Positions 43,199 to 52,010 of a DNA stretch of 64,000 nt are shown in pieces. A program made the translations under genes and the position numbers. The notes beneath the pieces were generated by a model, which did no database searches, was not told the DNA's origin, and saw nothing but the letters and a program-made list of their open reading frames with translations. Source of the stretch: Myxococcaceae bacterium (GTDB lineage Bacteria; Myxococcota_A; Polyangia; Polyangiales; Ga0077539); contig SCUS01000053.1 in NCBI GenBank assembly GCA_004297725.1, positions 62,001 through 126,000 of the forward strand, read 5' to 3'. Each line of letters begins with the position of its first letter. Within the stretch, counting starts at the first letter, position 1.

Positions 43199-44208
43199 AA
43201 CTCGCCCGCCCACGACTCCGCGAAGGCCCGCTTCGCGGCGTCGAGCCGACTCCCCTCGCCCGCTCTCCCGAGCGCCAGCATCAGCTTGGTCACGGCGGCC
43301 TCGGCGGTCATGGTCCCGGCCCCGATGGCCCCGCCCCCGAGCGCCGCGGCGCCGCCCTCGTAGCGGGTGAGGTCGACCGCCCCTCGGGCGCACTGGCTCA
43401 CGATCACCACGGGGATGTCCCTGGCGACGGCGTCCTGCACCACGGGCACCAGCGAGTTCTCGAGGCGGGGGATGTTGCCCGAGCCGAAGCCCTCCAGCAC
43501 CACGCCCCGGACGCCCGAGCGCAGCGCGCCCAGCAGGAGCTTGGGGTCGAGCCCGGGGAAGACCCGCACGGCGAGCACCTTGGGCTCGATGCGCGCGTCG
43601 AAGTCCTGGCGGGGGCGCGCCGGCAGCACGTGCGATCCGCGCTCGACGGTGACCCCGAGGGTGACCAGCGGAGGGCACGAGGGCGACCCGAAGGCGTCGA
43701 GCCCCCAGGCGTCCATCTTCACCGCGCGGCAGCCGCGGAGGAGCTTGGCGTTGAAGCCGATGCCGACCTCGGGGATGTCCATCGTCGCGAGGTGGCAGGC
43801 GTCGACCAGGTTGGAGCGCGCGTCGGTGCGCACCTCCGCCAGCGGGCGCTGCGCGCCGGTCAGCACCACCGGTCGGTCGAGGCCCCGCAGCAGGAAGGCC
43901 AGCGCGCTCGCGGTGTAGGCCATGGTGTCGGTGCCGTGCAGCACCACCACGCCGTCGAAGGCGCGAGAGCCGTCGGCGCGGCGCTCGTCGAGGGCGCCGT
44001 GCACCGCGGCGCCGAGCTCGACCCAGTGGTGCGGCTGCATGTCGCTGGAGTCGTAGTTGAAGAGGATGCGCGTCTCGATGTCGGCGATGCGGTTGAGCAC
44101 CGGGAGCTCGGTCAGCAGGTCGCTCGTGTAGACGTCGGGGACCAGCGGCGTGGGGTCTCCCCCGCGCATCATGAGGGTTCCGCCGGTGTGGAGCATGAGG
44201 AGTCGCAC
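43195..44208 (-). CDS. L-asparaginase (type I, AnsA-like)
   Basis: 337-residue asparaginase/glutaminase-family enzyme without a signal peptide, hence cytoplasmic. The first catalytic Thr is in HTGGT (Thr8) and the second block is VVLHGTDTMAYTA (89-101, HGTDT at 91-95). QPHHWVELG and GFGSGNIP are also as in AnsA. It hydrolyses asparagine to aspartate and ammonia. Alternatives are the GatD-like amidotransferase subunit, but no gatE is adjacent. Confidence 0.9.
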   Translation of the reverse strand: MRLLMLHTGGTLMMRGGDPTPLVPDVYTSDLLTELPVLNRIADIETRILFNYDSSDMQPHHWVELGAAVHGALDERRADGSRAFDGVVVLHGTDTMAYTASALAFLLRGLDRPVVLTGAQRPLAEVRTDARSNLVDACHLATMDIPEVGIGFNAKLLRGCRAVKMDAWGLDAFGSPSCPPLVTLGVTVERGSHVLPARPRQDFDARIEPKVLAVRVFPGLDPKLLLGALRSGVRGVVLEGFGSGNIPRLENSLVPVVQDAVARDIPVVIVSQCARGAVDLTRYEGGAAALGGGAIGAGTMTAEAAVTKLMLALGRAGEGSRLDAAKRAFAESWAGEF

Positions 44209-44304
44209 GGGGCGCGGAGGCTACCACGGTCGGGATATGTCCCCACGGGATTGGCGCTGCGGCGAGGGATGAGGCACACCGCCCGGAGGGTTCAGGAGCC
44301 ACTC

Positions 44305-44757
44305 ATGCAACGTCTTGCCAGGGCCGAGGTGCAGCGGTTGACCGAGCGGGTTCCAGACCTGCTGCGGGTGATGGAGACGGTGCTCGGCTCGGTCTTCGAC
44401 GAGCAGGGCTACCAGTGGAGCGAGCGCAAGCTGCGCGTGGGCGCCGCGATGAGCGCGGTCGAGCTCGCGTCGCACAGCCGCCTGGAGAAGCGCCGCGCCC
44501 TCTGGCACGCCTCGATGGTGCTCATGACCCTGAAGGACATCGACGGCGACCCCGACACGGCGCGGCTGCTCGACGAGGTCGCCGGGGTGGCGCACACCCT
44601 CTCCCTTGCGGCCATCGCGTGCGACAGCGAGGTGGCCTCCGAGGACGCCATCAAGCAGGCCCGAACCTTCATCGAGGCGATGGGCGAAGCGCCCCTCACC
44701 TGGGAGTCGCTGCTCAAGGCGCACCGGGCCGTCGACGACGACATCGTCTACCGATAG
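44305..44757 (+). CDS. Hypothetical helical protein
   Basis: 150 residues, apparently all-helical and soluble, starting MQRLARAEVQRL with AGGAG six bases before the ATG. No signal peptide, membrane segment or catalytic motif is visible, and I recognise no family. Divergent from asparaginase across 96 bases and convergent (6-base gap) with the DUF3943-like gene. Confidence 0.7.
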   Translation: MQRLARAEVQRLTERVPDLLRVMETVLGSVFDEQGYQWSERKLRVGAAMSAVELASHSRLEKRRALWHASMVLMTLKDIDGDPDTARLLDEVAGVAHTLSLAAIACDSEVASEDAIKQARTFIEAMGEAPLTWESLLKAHRAVDDDIVYR

Positions 44758-44763
44758 CGCGCT

Positions 44764-45372
44764 TCAGCAGGGCGTCCCGAGCGCCCGCTCCAGCTCGCCG
44801 AAGGGGTCGACCACCGCGCGCACGATGCCCCTCACCGTCGGAGAGAGCGAGGCCGCCAGCTCCCAGGTCACGAAGCGCAGCTCGCCGATGAGCGCGCCTC
44901 CGAGCGGGGTCCAGAGCAGGTCGTTGACGGAGGGGCGGCTGTTCCAGACCTCGACGCCGTACTCCCAGAGCACCGAACCCGCGGCGGTGAAGGCCAGCGA
45001 GGCCGCGAAGCCGTGCTGGCACTGGCGAGCGCGGAGGTAGAGCTCGCTGCCCATGAGCCCGTGCCCGAAGAAGTTGATCTCCCAGCGGTCGCCGTCCCAC
45101 TCGAAGAGGCGACGACGGGGATCGAAGACCGGCGGCTGCGAATAGGCCACCGCCAGGTGGTCGAGGTTGCGGGTGCCGTCCTCCAGCGAGAAGGCGTGCG
45201 GCCAGAGGCGCATCGCCGCGACGCGCTGGCCCAGCAGCAGCCCCGAGCCGTGGAGGATGGGGACCAGCCAGGACGACGCGTGCGGCCTCGGAGGAGGAGG
45301 CGGCGACTGGGCCCCGGCGACCGGAGCGAGCGCGATCAGGCTCGCGGCGAAGACGGCGGCGTAGGGGCGCAT
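44764..45372 (-). CDS. Exported DUF3943-like protein
   Basis: 202 residues with a signal peptide (hydrophobic 5-20, cleavage after VAGA). The conserved-looking core has the run WEINFFGHGLMGSELYLRAR, a VLWEYGVEVW block and LLWTPLGGALIGE. That combination resembles DUF3943, probably outer-membrane or periplasmic. I use the ATG at 45372 because it begins the signal peptide; the longer frame runs back across the start of the divergent nucleotidyltransferase gene. Function unknown. Confidence 0.68.
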   Translation of the reverse strand: MRPYAAVFAASLIALAPVAGAQSPPPPPRPHASSWLVPILHGSGLLLGQRVAAMRLWPHAFSLEDGTRNLDHLAVAYSQPPVFDPRRRLFEWDGDRWEINFFGHGLMGSELYLRARQCQHGFAASLAFTAAGSVLWEYGVEVWNSRPSVNDLLWTPLGGALIGELRFVTWELAASLSPTVRGIVRAVVDPFGELERALGTPC

Positions 45373-45455
45373 CGGGTGGGGATGGGGCGCAGCGTAACGG
45401 ATGCGGCCGTCGTACGCTCCGGCGCCCGGCAACAGCCCACCGGTGACCCGAAGCC

Positions 45456-46712
45456 ATGGACCTCCGACTGCAACAGCTCGCGCACCTCGATCCACAGGCC
45501 GTCCCGCTGCCTCACGGCACCGAGGTGACCACCCGCGTCGACCGGGTCGTCGGCGAGCGCACGCTCCCGCAGGGCGCCGTCGGGCGCGTGGTGAAGGTCG
45601 CGGGCGACGAGGTCGACGTGCTGGTGGTGGGGGTGGGCACGGTGCGCTTCGCCCGGCGAGAGCTCACCCCGCGCAAGGTCGGGCAGGCGCAGTTCGCGCA
45701 GCGCCGCGAGGTCGCATGGACGGCCCTTCGAGGCTGCGTGGTGCTGGAGACCGTCGTCGGGTCGCGCGCCTGGGGGCTCTCGGACGAAGGCTCCGACACC
45801 GACCTGCGAGGCATCTTCGCGCTCCCGCTGCCCTGGTCCGCCGGGCTCATCGAGGGCCCCTCCGACCTGGTGAGCGCGGACGGCAGCGCGACCTACTGGC
45901 GGGCCGACAAGGCCGTGCGCCAGGCGATGCGGGCCGACCCCAACACCCTGGAGACGCTCTTCGTCCCCGGGGCGCGCGCGCTCGACCCCATCGGGGAGTG
46001 GCTGCTGGAGGCGCGCGACGCGCTGGTGTCCGCGGAGATCCACGGGAGCTTCGGGCGCTACGCCCTCTCCCAGCTCAAGCGCCTCGAGCAGTCGCAGCGC
46101 CTGGCCGCCCACCGCGACGCCGTGCTCGGCTGGCTGCGCGTCGACCCGACGCTCTCTCTCGACGCCGTCTCCGCGCGGCTGGCGGGGGCCTTCCCGAGGG
46201 CGACCCCCACCGAGGCCGACGCGCTGCACCAGGCGAAGCAGTACGTGAAGCAGCTCTGCCGCTCGCTGCACGACCAGGGGCTGGTCGCCTCCAACGAGTT
46301 CTCGGCGGTGGCCCGCTTCGCCCACGACGACCCGGCCGCGCTCGAGCTCCCTCGCGAGCTGCGCCCGAAGAACGCCTACAACCTCCTTCGGCTCATCGTG
46401 ACCGCGACGGAGTGGCTGCGCACCGGCGCGCCGGAGTTCGCGGCCTCGGGGGAGTTTCGCGCGAGGCTCTGGGCGATCAAGCAGGGGCGAGTTCCGCTCG
46501 ACGAGGTGCTGGCGGAGGCCGAGTCGCTCGCGCCCGCGCTGGAGGAGGCGCGCCGTGCCACGAGGCTGCGGCCCCACCCCGACGCGGGCGTCGCCGACGC
46601 GCTGCTCCGGCGCATCGGGCACGAGGTGGCCCGCCGCGCCGTGCTCGGCGAGCAGGGCCCGTGGGGCAGCGAGGCGCCGCCCCCGCCGGAGGTCGTATGG
46701 ACGACGGGATGA
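45456..46712 (+). CDS. YcgL-like predicted nucleotidyltransferase with N-terminal SH3-like domain
   Basis: 418 residues. The Pol-beta-superfamily nucleotidyltransferase motif is VGSRAWGLSDEGSDTDLRG: Gly-Ser at 102-103, metal ligands Asp114 and Asp116. The helical C-terminal half is typical of COG3541/YcgL proteins. Ahead of it, residues about 20-72 look like a small SH3/KOW-type beta barrel (LPQGAVGRVVKVAGDEVDVL), not part of the standard family, which is about 260 residues. Substrate unknown; RNA-tail or protein nucleotidylation are possibilities. A second family member overlaps its 3' end. Confidence 0.82.
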   Translation: MDLRLQQLAHLDPQAVPLPHGTEVTTRVDRVVGERTLPQGAVGRVVKVAGDEVDVLVVGVGTVRFARRELTPRKVGQAQFAQRREVAWTALRGCVVLETVVGSRAWGLSDEGSDTDLRGIFALPLPWSAGLIEGPSDLVSADGSATYWRADKAVRQAMRADPNTLETLFVPGARALDPIGEWLLEARDALVSAEIHGSFGRYALSQLKRLEQSQRLAAHRDAVLGWLRVDPTLSLDAVSARLAGAFPRATPTEADALHQAKQYVKQLCRSLHDQGLVASNEFSAVARFAHDDPAALELPRELRPKNAYNLLRLIVTATEWLRTGAPEFAASGEFRARLWAIKQGRVPLDEVLAEAESLAPALEEARRATRLRPHPDAGVADALLRRIGHEVARRAVLGEQGPWGSEAPPPPEVVWTTG

Positions 46713-47488
46713 ACGCTCCCTGGGCGCGGCTCACGGAGGCCCAGCGAGCGAGCTCGAGGGCGGTGATCGAGCGCGAGGGCGCGCTCCGTTGTCATGTGGT
46801 GGTGGCGCTGAGCGGGGCGCACGCCTACGGCTTCCCGTCGCCCGACAGCGACGTCGACCTGAAGGCCGTCCACGTCGCTCCGACGGCGGGGCTGCTCGGG
46901 CTGCACCCCTCGGCCGCGCCCGCCGACCGCCTCGAGGTGCTCGACGGCGTCGAGATGGACTACACCTCCAACGAGCTCGGCGGCGTGCTGGCGGGCATCC
47001 TGAAGGGCAACGGCAACTACCTCGAGCGGGTGCTGGGCGCCTCGTCGCTCGCCGGATCGTCGTGGCTCGAGGCGCTGCGACCGCTCGCCCGGGGCGCGCT
47101 GAGCCGGCGGGTGCACCGCCACTACCGCGGCTTCGCGCTGGGGCAGCGCCGGGAGTTCGACGAGGCGCCCACCGCGAAGAAGCTGCTCTACGTGCTGCGC
47201 ACCGCCCTGACCGGCGCCCACCTGCTGCGCAGCGGCGAGCTGGTGCTCGACGTGACGGCGCTGCTCGACGACTACGGGCTGGGCGCCGCGCACGCGCTGG
47301 TCGAGGCGAAGCGGGCCGGAGAGCGCGCGGTGCTGCCCGAGGGGGAGCGGGCGCGATGGGTGGCGGAGGTCGAGCGGGCGCTCCTGCGGCTCGACGAGGC
47401 GCACGGGGCCTCGGCGCTGCCCGAGGCGCCGGGCAACGAGGCCGAGCTCGACGCGTGGCTCATCGAGGTGCGGCGGGCGATGCTCTGA
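46697..47488 (+). CDS. YcgL-like predicted nucleotidyltransferase (second copy)
   Basis: 263 residues, the usual length of COG3541/YcgL proteins. Motif: LSGAHAYGFPSPDSDVDLKAV with Gly40 and metal ligands Asp52 and Asp54; later YLERVLG and the helical tail. It overlaps the preceding paralogue by 16 bases. The ATG at 46697 has GGAGG four bases ahead; an ATG at 46709 (overlapping the upstream stop as ATGA) is an alternative. The two proteins are only distantly alike, so the pair is an old duplication or a functional duo rather than a recent copy. Confidence 0.82.
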   Translation: MDDGMNAPWARLTEAQRASSRAVIEREGALRCHVVVALSGAHAYGFPSPDSDVDLKAVHVAPTAGLLGLHPSAAPADRLEVLDGVEMDYTSNELGGVLAGILKGNGNYLERVLGASSLAGSSWLEALRPLARGALSRRVHRHYRGFALGQRREFDEAPTAKKLLYVLRTALTGAHLLRSGELVLDVTALLDDYGLGAAHALVEAKRAGERAVLPEGERARWVAEVERALLRLDEAHGASALPEAPGNEAELDAWLIEVRRAML

Positions 47489-47497
47489 GGAGGGGCG

Positions 47498-50400
47498 CTA
47501 CGCCCGCGCGTTGCGGGCGAGGTAGCTGCCCCAGTCGAGGGGCTTGAGGTCTTCGACGCGATACTTGTGCATCGCTTCGACGGCGGCTCGGGCGAGCTGG
47601 AGGTTGGTGAGCAGCGGGACGTTGACGTCCACCGCGCGCCGACGGATGCGGTACCCGTCGGGCATCCCCTGGTTGTCATACGAGCGGGGGATGTTGATCA
47701 CCAGGTCGATGTGCCCGCTGTTGAGCAGCGAGACGGCGCTGGGCTGCTTCTCGTTGCTCTCCTTGTAGGCGACCTCGCAGGGGATGCCCTGCTCCCGGAG
47801 GACGTCCGCGGTGCCCGGGGTCGCGTAGAGCGTGAGCCCCATCTCCAGCAGCCAGCGGGCCTCGCGCTCGAAGCGGTACTTGTCCGCCACGGGCCCGAGC
47901 GACAGCAGCACGCCTCGCTTGGGGACCTTGAAGCCCGTGGCGATCAGGGCCTTGAGCAGCGCCTCGGAGAGGTCGTCGCCCAGGCAGCCGACCTCACCCG
48001 TGGAGGCCATCTCGACGCCCAGCGTGGGGTCGGCGCCCGCGAGGCGCGAGAAGGAGAACTGCGCGGCCTTCACGGCCACGTAGTCGAGGTCGAGCGCCTC
48101 GACGGAGGTCGGGGTCGCCACGCCCAGCATCCGTCGAGCGGCCTCGCGGATGAAGTTGGTTCCGGTGACCTTCGAGACGAAGGGGAAGGAGCGCGACGCC
48201 CGGAGGTTGCACTCGATCACCTTCACCACGTTGTCGACCGCCAGGAACTGCATGTTGAAGGGCCCGGTGATCTGCAGCGCCTTCGCCACGTCGCGGGCGA
48301 TGCGCTTGATGCGCCGGATGGTCTCCACGTAGAGCTTCTGCGGCGGCAGCACGAGCGTCGCGTCGCCGGAGTGCACGCCCGCGTTCTCGATGTGCTCGCT
48401 GATGGCCGAGAGGATCACCTCGCCGCGGTCGGCGACGGCGTCGATCTCGATCTCCTTGGCGTTGGTCTCGAACTTGGTGATCACCACCGGGTGCTCCGGC
48501 GACACGGCGGTGGCGCGGTGCAGGTAGTTGCGCAGGTGGTGCTGCTCGTGGGCCACGGTCATCGCCGCGCCGGAGAGCACGTACGACGGCCGCACCAGCA
48601 GGGGGAAGCCGCCCAGCTCGTCGGTGATGCGGGTGAGGTTCTGGTCGCTCACGTCCGTGGTGGTGGCCCACTTCGGCTGGTCGATCTCGAGCTGGTCGAG
48701 GAGGTCGCCGAACTTCTCACGGTCCTCCGCGCGGTCGACGTTCTCGGGGTTGGTGCCGAGCACCCGCACGCCCGCCTTGTGGAGCTTGAGCGCCAGGTTG
48801 TTCGAGACCTGGCCTCCCATCGAGACGATCACCCCGTAGGGCTGCTCGCGCTCGTAGAGGTCGAGCACCGTCTCCAGGCAGATCTCGTCGAAGACCAGCT
48901 TGTCGCAGACGTCATAGTCCGTGGAGACCGTCTCCGGGTTGTAGTTGAGCAGGATGGTCTCGTAGCCGAGCTCCTGCACCGCGCGCACGGTGTTCACGCA
49001 GCACCAGTCGAACTCCACGCTCGACCCGATGCGGTACGCGCCGGACCCGAGCACCAGGACCTTCTTGCGCCACGAGGGCGCCACGTCGTCCACGGTCGCG
49101 TGGTAGGTCAGGTACAGGTAGTTGGTCTCCGCGGGGTACTCGGCGGCCAGCGTGTCGATCTGGCAGAGGTGCGGCTTGATGCCCTGGCGAAGGCGCTCGG
49201 AGCGCACCTCTGCCTCGGAGCTCTTGCGCAGCTTCGCGATGGCCCGGTCGGAGAAGCCCTGCTGCTTGGCCTCCTTCAGCAGCGCCGGAGAGGGCGCGCC
49301 GGTGCCGTCCTTCAGGTGCTTCCGCGTGCGCACCACCGAGTTGATCTCGTGGAGGAACCACGGGTCGATGCCCGAGAGCTTGTTGATCTCCTCGACGGTC
49401 ATCCCGCTGTCGAGCGCGCGCGCCACCGCGAGGATGCGCCGCGGCGACGGGTTGCGGATCTCGTCTCGCAGGTCGTCGCCCACGAAGGCGTCGGGGTCGA
49501 GGCCGTCGACGCCGATCTCGATCATCCGCAGCGCCTTCTGGAGCACCTCCGGGAGCGTGCGGCCGATGGCCATCACCTCGCCGACGCTCTTCATCTCGCT
49601 GCCGATGCGCGTGTCGACCTGGTTGAACTTCTGCAGGTCCCACCGGGGAAATTTGCAGACGATGTAGTCGAGCGCGGGCTCGAAGAACGCGCTGGTGCGC
49701 CGGGTGATGGCGTTGGGCAGGTCGGGCAGCGTGTACCCGAGGGCGATCTTCGCCGCGACGTACGCGAGCGGGTAGCCCGTGGCCTTGGAGGCGAGCGCGC
49801 TCGACCGGCTCAGCCGGGCGTTGACCTCGATGACCCGGTAGTCGTTGCTCTTCGGGTCGAGCGCGTACTGGATGTTGCACTCGCCCACCACGCCGAGGTG
49901 CCGGATGGTGCGGATCGCGATCGACCGGAGCATCTGGTACTCCTCGTCGTTGAGCGTCTGCGACGGCGCCACCACGATCGACTCGCCGGTGTGGATGCCG
50001 AGCGGGTCGAGGTTCTCCATGTTGCAGACGGTGATGCAGTTGTCGCGGGCGTCGCGGACGACCTCGTACTCGATCTCCTTCCACCCTCGGAGCGACTCCT
50101 CCACCAGCACCTGCGCGGTGCCGCCGCCGAAGGCCCGCAGCAGCGCGGCCTCGAGCTGCTCGTCGGTCTCGCAGATGGCCGAGCCCTTGCCGCCGAGCGA
50201 GTACGCCGCGCGCAGGATCACCGGCAGCCCGAGCGTGCGCACCGCCTCGCGCACCTCCTCGCGGCTGTTGCAGGCCGCGGAGCGCGCGGTCTTCACGCCG
50301 ATCTGGTCGAGGCGCTGCTTGAAGCGCAGCCGGTCTTCGGTGTCGCGCACGGTGTCGACGGGGGTGCCGAGCACGCGCACGCCGTACTTCTTGAGGACGC

Positions 50401-50725
50401 CGCTCTCGTCGAGGGCCACGCCGCAGTTGAGCGCGGTCTGGCCGCCGAAGGAGATGGTGATCGCGTCGACCTCCTCGGCGATGATCACCTGCTCCACGAA
50501 GTGCGGATCGACCGGGAGGAAATAGACCTTGTCGGCCATCTCCTCGCTGGTCTGGATGGTCGCGATGTTGGGGTTGACCAGCACCGTCGCGATGCCCTCC
50601 TCGCGGATGGCCTTGATCGCCTGCGAGCCCGAGTAGTCGAACTCGCCGGCCTCGCCGATCTTGAGGGCGCCGGAGCCAAGGATGAGAACGCGGCGGGGCT
50701 TCTTGGGGAGATACTGTCCGAACAT
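47498..50725 (-). CDS. carB: Carbamoyl-phosphate synthase large subunit
   Basis: 1075 residues with two ATP-grasp halves, as expected: the N-terminal carboxy-phosphate half starts RRVLILGSGALKIGEAGEFDYSG, and the second half has KVLVLGSGAYRIGSSVEFDW. The C-terminal MGS-like allosteric domain spans about 940-1075. It combines ammonia from CarA, bicarbonate and two ATP to carbamoyl phosphate for pyrimidines and arginine. It lies one base after carA on the same strand. Confidence 0.98.
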   Translation of the reverse strand: MFGQYLPKKPRRVLILGSGALKIGEAGEFDYSGSQAIKAIREEGIATVLVNPNIATIQTSEEMADKVYFLPVDPHFVEQVIIAEEVDAITISFGGQTALNCGVALDESGVLKKYGVRVLGTPVDTVRDTEDRLRFKQRLDQIGVKTARSAACNSREEVREAVRTLGLPVILRAAYSLGGKGSAICETDEQLEAALLRAFGGGTAQVLVEESLRGWKEIEYEVVRDARDNCITVCNMENLDPLGIHTGESIVVAPSQTLNDEEYQMLRSIAIRTIRHLGVVGECNIQYALDPKSNDYRVIEVNARLSRSSALASKATGYPLAYVAAKIALGYTLPDLPNAITRRTSAFFEPALDYIVCKFPRWDLQKFNQVDTRIGSEMKSVGEVMAIGRTLPEVLQKALRMIEIGVDGLDPDAFVGDDLRDEIRNPSPRRILAVARALDSGMTVEEINKLSGIDPWFLHEINSVVRTRKHLKDGTGAPSPALLKEAKQQGFSDRAIAKLRKSSEAEVRSERLRQGIKPHLCQIDTLAAEYPAETNYLYLTYHATVDDVAPSWRKKVLVLGSGAYRIGSSVEFDWCCVNTVRAVQELGYETILLNYNPETVSTDYDVCDKLVFDEICLETVLDLYEREQPYGVIVSMGGQVSNNLALKLHKAGVRVLGTNPENVDRAEDREKFGDLLDQLEIDQPKWATTTDVSDQNLTRITDELGGFPLLVRPSYVLSGAAMTVAHEQHHLRNYLHRATAVSPEHPVVITKFETNAKEIEIDAVADRGEVILSAISEHIENAGVHSGDATLVLPPQKLYVETIRRIKRIARDVAKALQITGPFNMQFLAVDNVVKVIECNLRASRSFPFVSKVTGTNFIREAARRMLGVATPTSVEALDLDYVAVKAAQFSFSRLAGADPTLGVEMASTGEVGCLGDDLSEALLKALIATGFKVPKRGVLLSLGPVADKYRFEREARWLLEMGLTLYATPGTADVLREQGIPCEVAYKESNEKQPSAVSLLNSGHIDLVINIPRSYDNQGMPDGYRIRRRAVDVNVPLLTNLQLARAAVEAMHKYRVEDLKPLDWGSYLARNARA

Positions 50726-50726
50726 C

Positions 50727-51827
50727 TCAACGTCCTCGCTTCATCGAGCCGCAGAGCCGGAGGAAGTCGTCAAACAGGAAGGCCGTGTCCTCTGGACCCG
50801 GCGTGGCCTCGGGGTGGAACTGCACGCTCGACACCGCCCTCCCTCGGGCCCGGATGCCCTCGTTGGTGCCGTCGTTGACGTTGACGAACCAGGGCTCCCA
50901 GTCCGCCGGGAGGGAGTCCTCGCGCACGGCGTACCCGTGGTTCTGCGAGGTGACGTAGCAGCGGCGGGTGAGGAGGTCCTGCACCGGCTGGTTCTGCGAG
51001 CGGTGGCCGTAGCGGAGCTTGTAGGTGTCGCCGCCCGCCGCGAGCGCCAGGAGCTGGTTGCCGAGGCACACCCCGAAGGTGGGGATGCCCTTGTCGAAGA
51101 GCCCGCGAATCTGCTCCGCGAGGGGCATCAGGTCCTTCGGGTCGCCGGGGCCGTTGGAGAGCAGCACCCCGTCGATGTCGGGCAGGTACTTCGCGAGGTC
51201 CGCGTGGCTCGGCACCCGGATCACCGTCGCGCCTCGCTTCACCATCGCCCGGGCGATGTTGTCCTTGCACCCGGTGTCCACCAGCAGCACCCGCAGCTCG
51301 CCGCCCGCGTAGGTGACCGCCTCGGGCACGGTGCACTGCGCGACCACCGTGGGCATGTCGATGGCGTCCGCGCGGAGCTTCCCCTCCGCCGTCGGCGTGT
51401 CATCGCGGAGCAGCCAGCCCTTCATCGTGCCGTGCTCGCGCAGCTTGCGGGTGAGCGTCCGCGTGTCGATGCCCTCCACCGCGGGGACGTTCTCCTCGCG
51501 CAGCCACTCGCCGAGGGTGCTCGCCATCCCATGGTGCGACGGGCGCTCGGTGTGCCGGAGGCAGACCACCCCCTGCACCTGCACCCTGCCGCTCTCGAAG
51601 GGAGCGTCGATGCTCCCCGCGGGCCGCCGCGCGGGCACGCCGTAGTTCCCTTGGAGGGGGTAGGTCGTGACCAGGATCTGCCCCCGGAAGCTCGGGTCGG
51701 TCAGCGTCTCGACGTACCCGCTCATCCCGGTGGTGAACACCACCTCGCCGGCGACCTCGCGCGGCGCGCCGAACGATCGGCCCCGCAATTCCGTCCCGTC
51801 TTCCAGCACCAACTTCATGAAGTGCAT
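50727..51827 (-). CDS. carA: Carbamoyl-phosphate synthase small subunit
   Basis: 366-residue glutamine amidotransferase subunit. The class-I triad is Cys254 (FGVCLGNQL), His338 and Glu340 (QFHPEATPG). The ATG at 51827 has GGAG at six to seven bases and is preferred over one three codons later. A possible promoter reads TCGACC-16 bases-TATGGT on the minus strand (51873-51900), only 4 of 6 matches for each box. No attenuator or PyrR-like leader is visible in the 183 bases upstream. Confidence 0.97.
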   Translation of the reverse strand: MHFMKLVLEDGTELRGRSFGAPREVAGEVVFTTGMSGYVETLTDPSFRGQILVTTYPLQGNYGVPARRPAGSIDAPFESGRVQVQGVVCLRHTERPSHHGMASTLGEWLREENVPAVEGIDTRTLTRKLREHGTMKGWLLRDDTPTAEGKLRADAIDMPTVVAQCTVPEAVTYAGGELRVLLVDTGCKDNIARAMVKRGATVIRVPSHADLAKYLPDIDGVLLSNGPGDPKDLMPLAEQIRGLFDKGIPTFGVCLGNQLLALAAGGDTYKLRYGHRSQNQPVQDLLTRRCYVTSQNHGYAVREDSLPADWEPWFVNVNDGTNEGIRARGRAVSSVQFHPEATPGPEDTAFLFDDFLRLCGSMKRGR

Positions 51828-52010
51828 CGCGAACTCCGTTGACCTCCGTCACCGCCCCGCAGGGCGCGGCGGACCATACTCGAAAGCCGCCCGCGGTCGA
51901 CCCCTTAGACCTCGGCGCGATCAACAGATTCCCGCCGGGTGCGGGCGAGGACCGAAAGTCGTCCCGTGGCGGTTGCGCCCCGCCGGAGTCCCGGTACACC
52001 CGCCCTCGCC

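Noticed and set aside
47567..50878. An 1103-codon plus-strand open frame opposite carB
   Set aside because: It is the antisense shadow of carB, His/Arg/Val-rich without motifs; carB on the minus strand is unambiguous.
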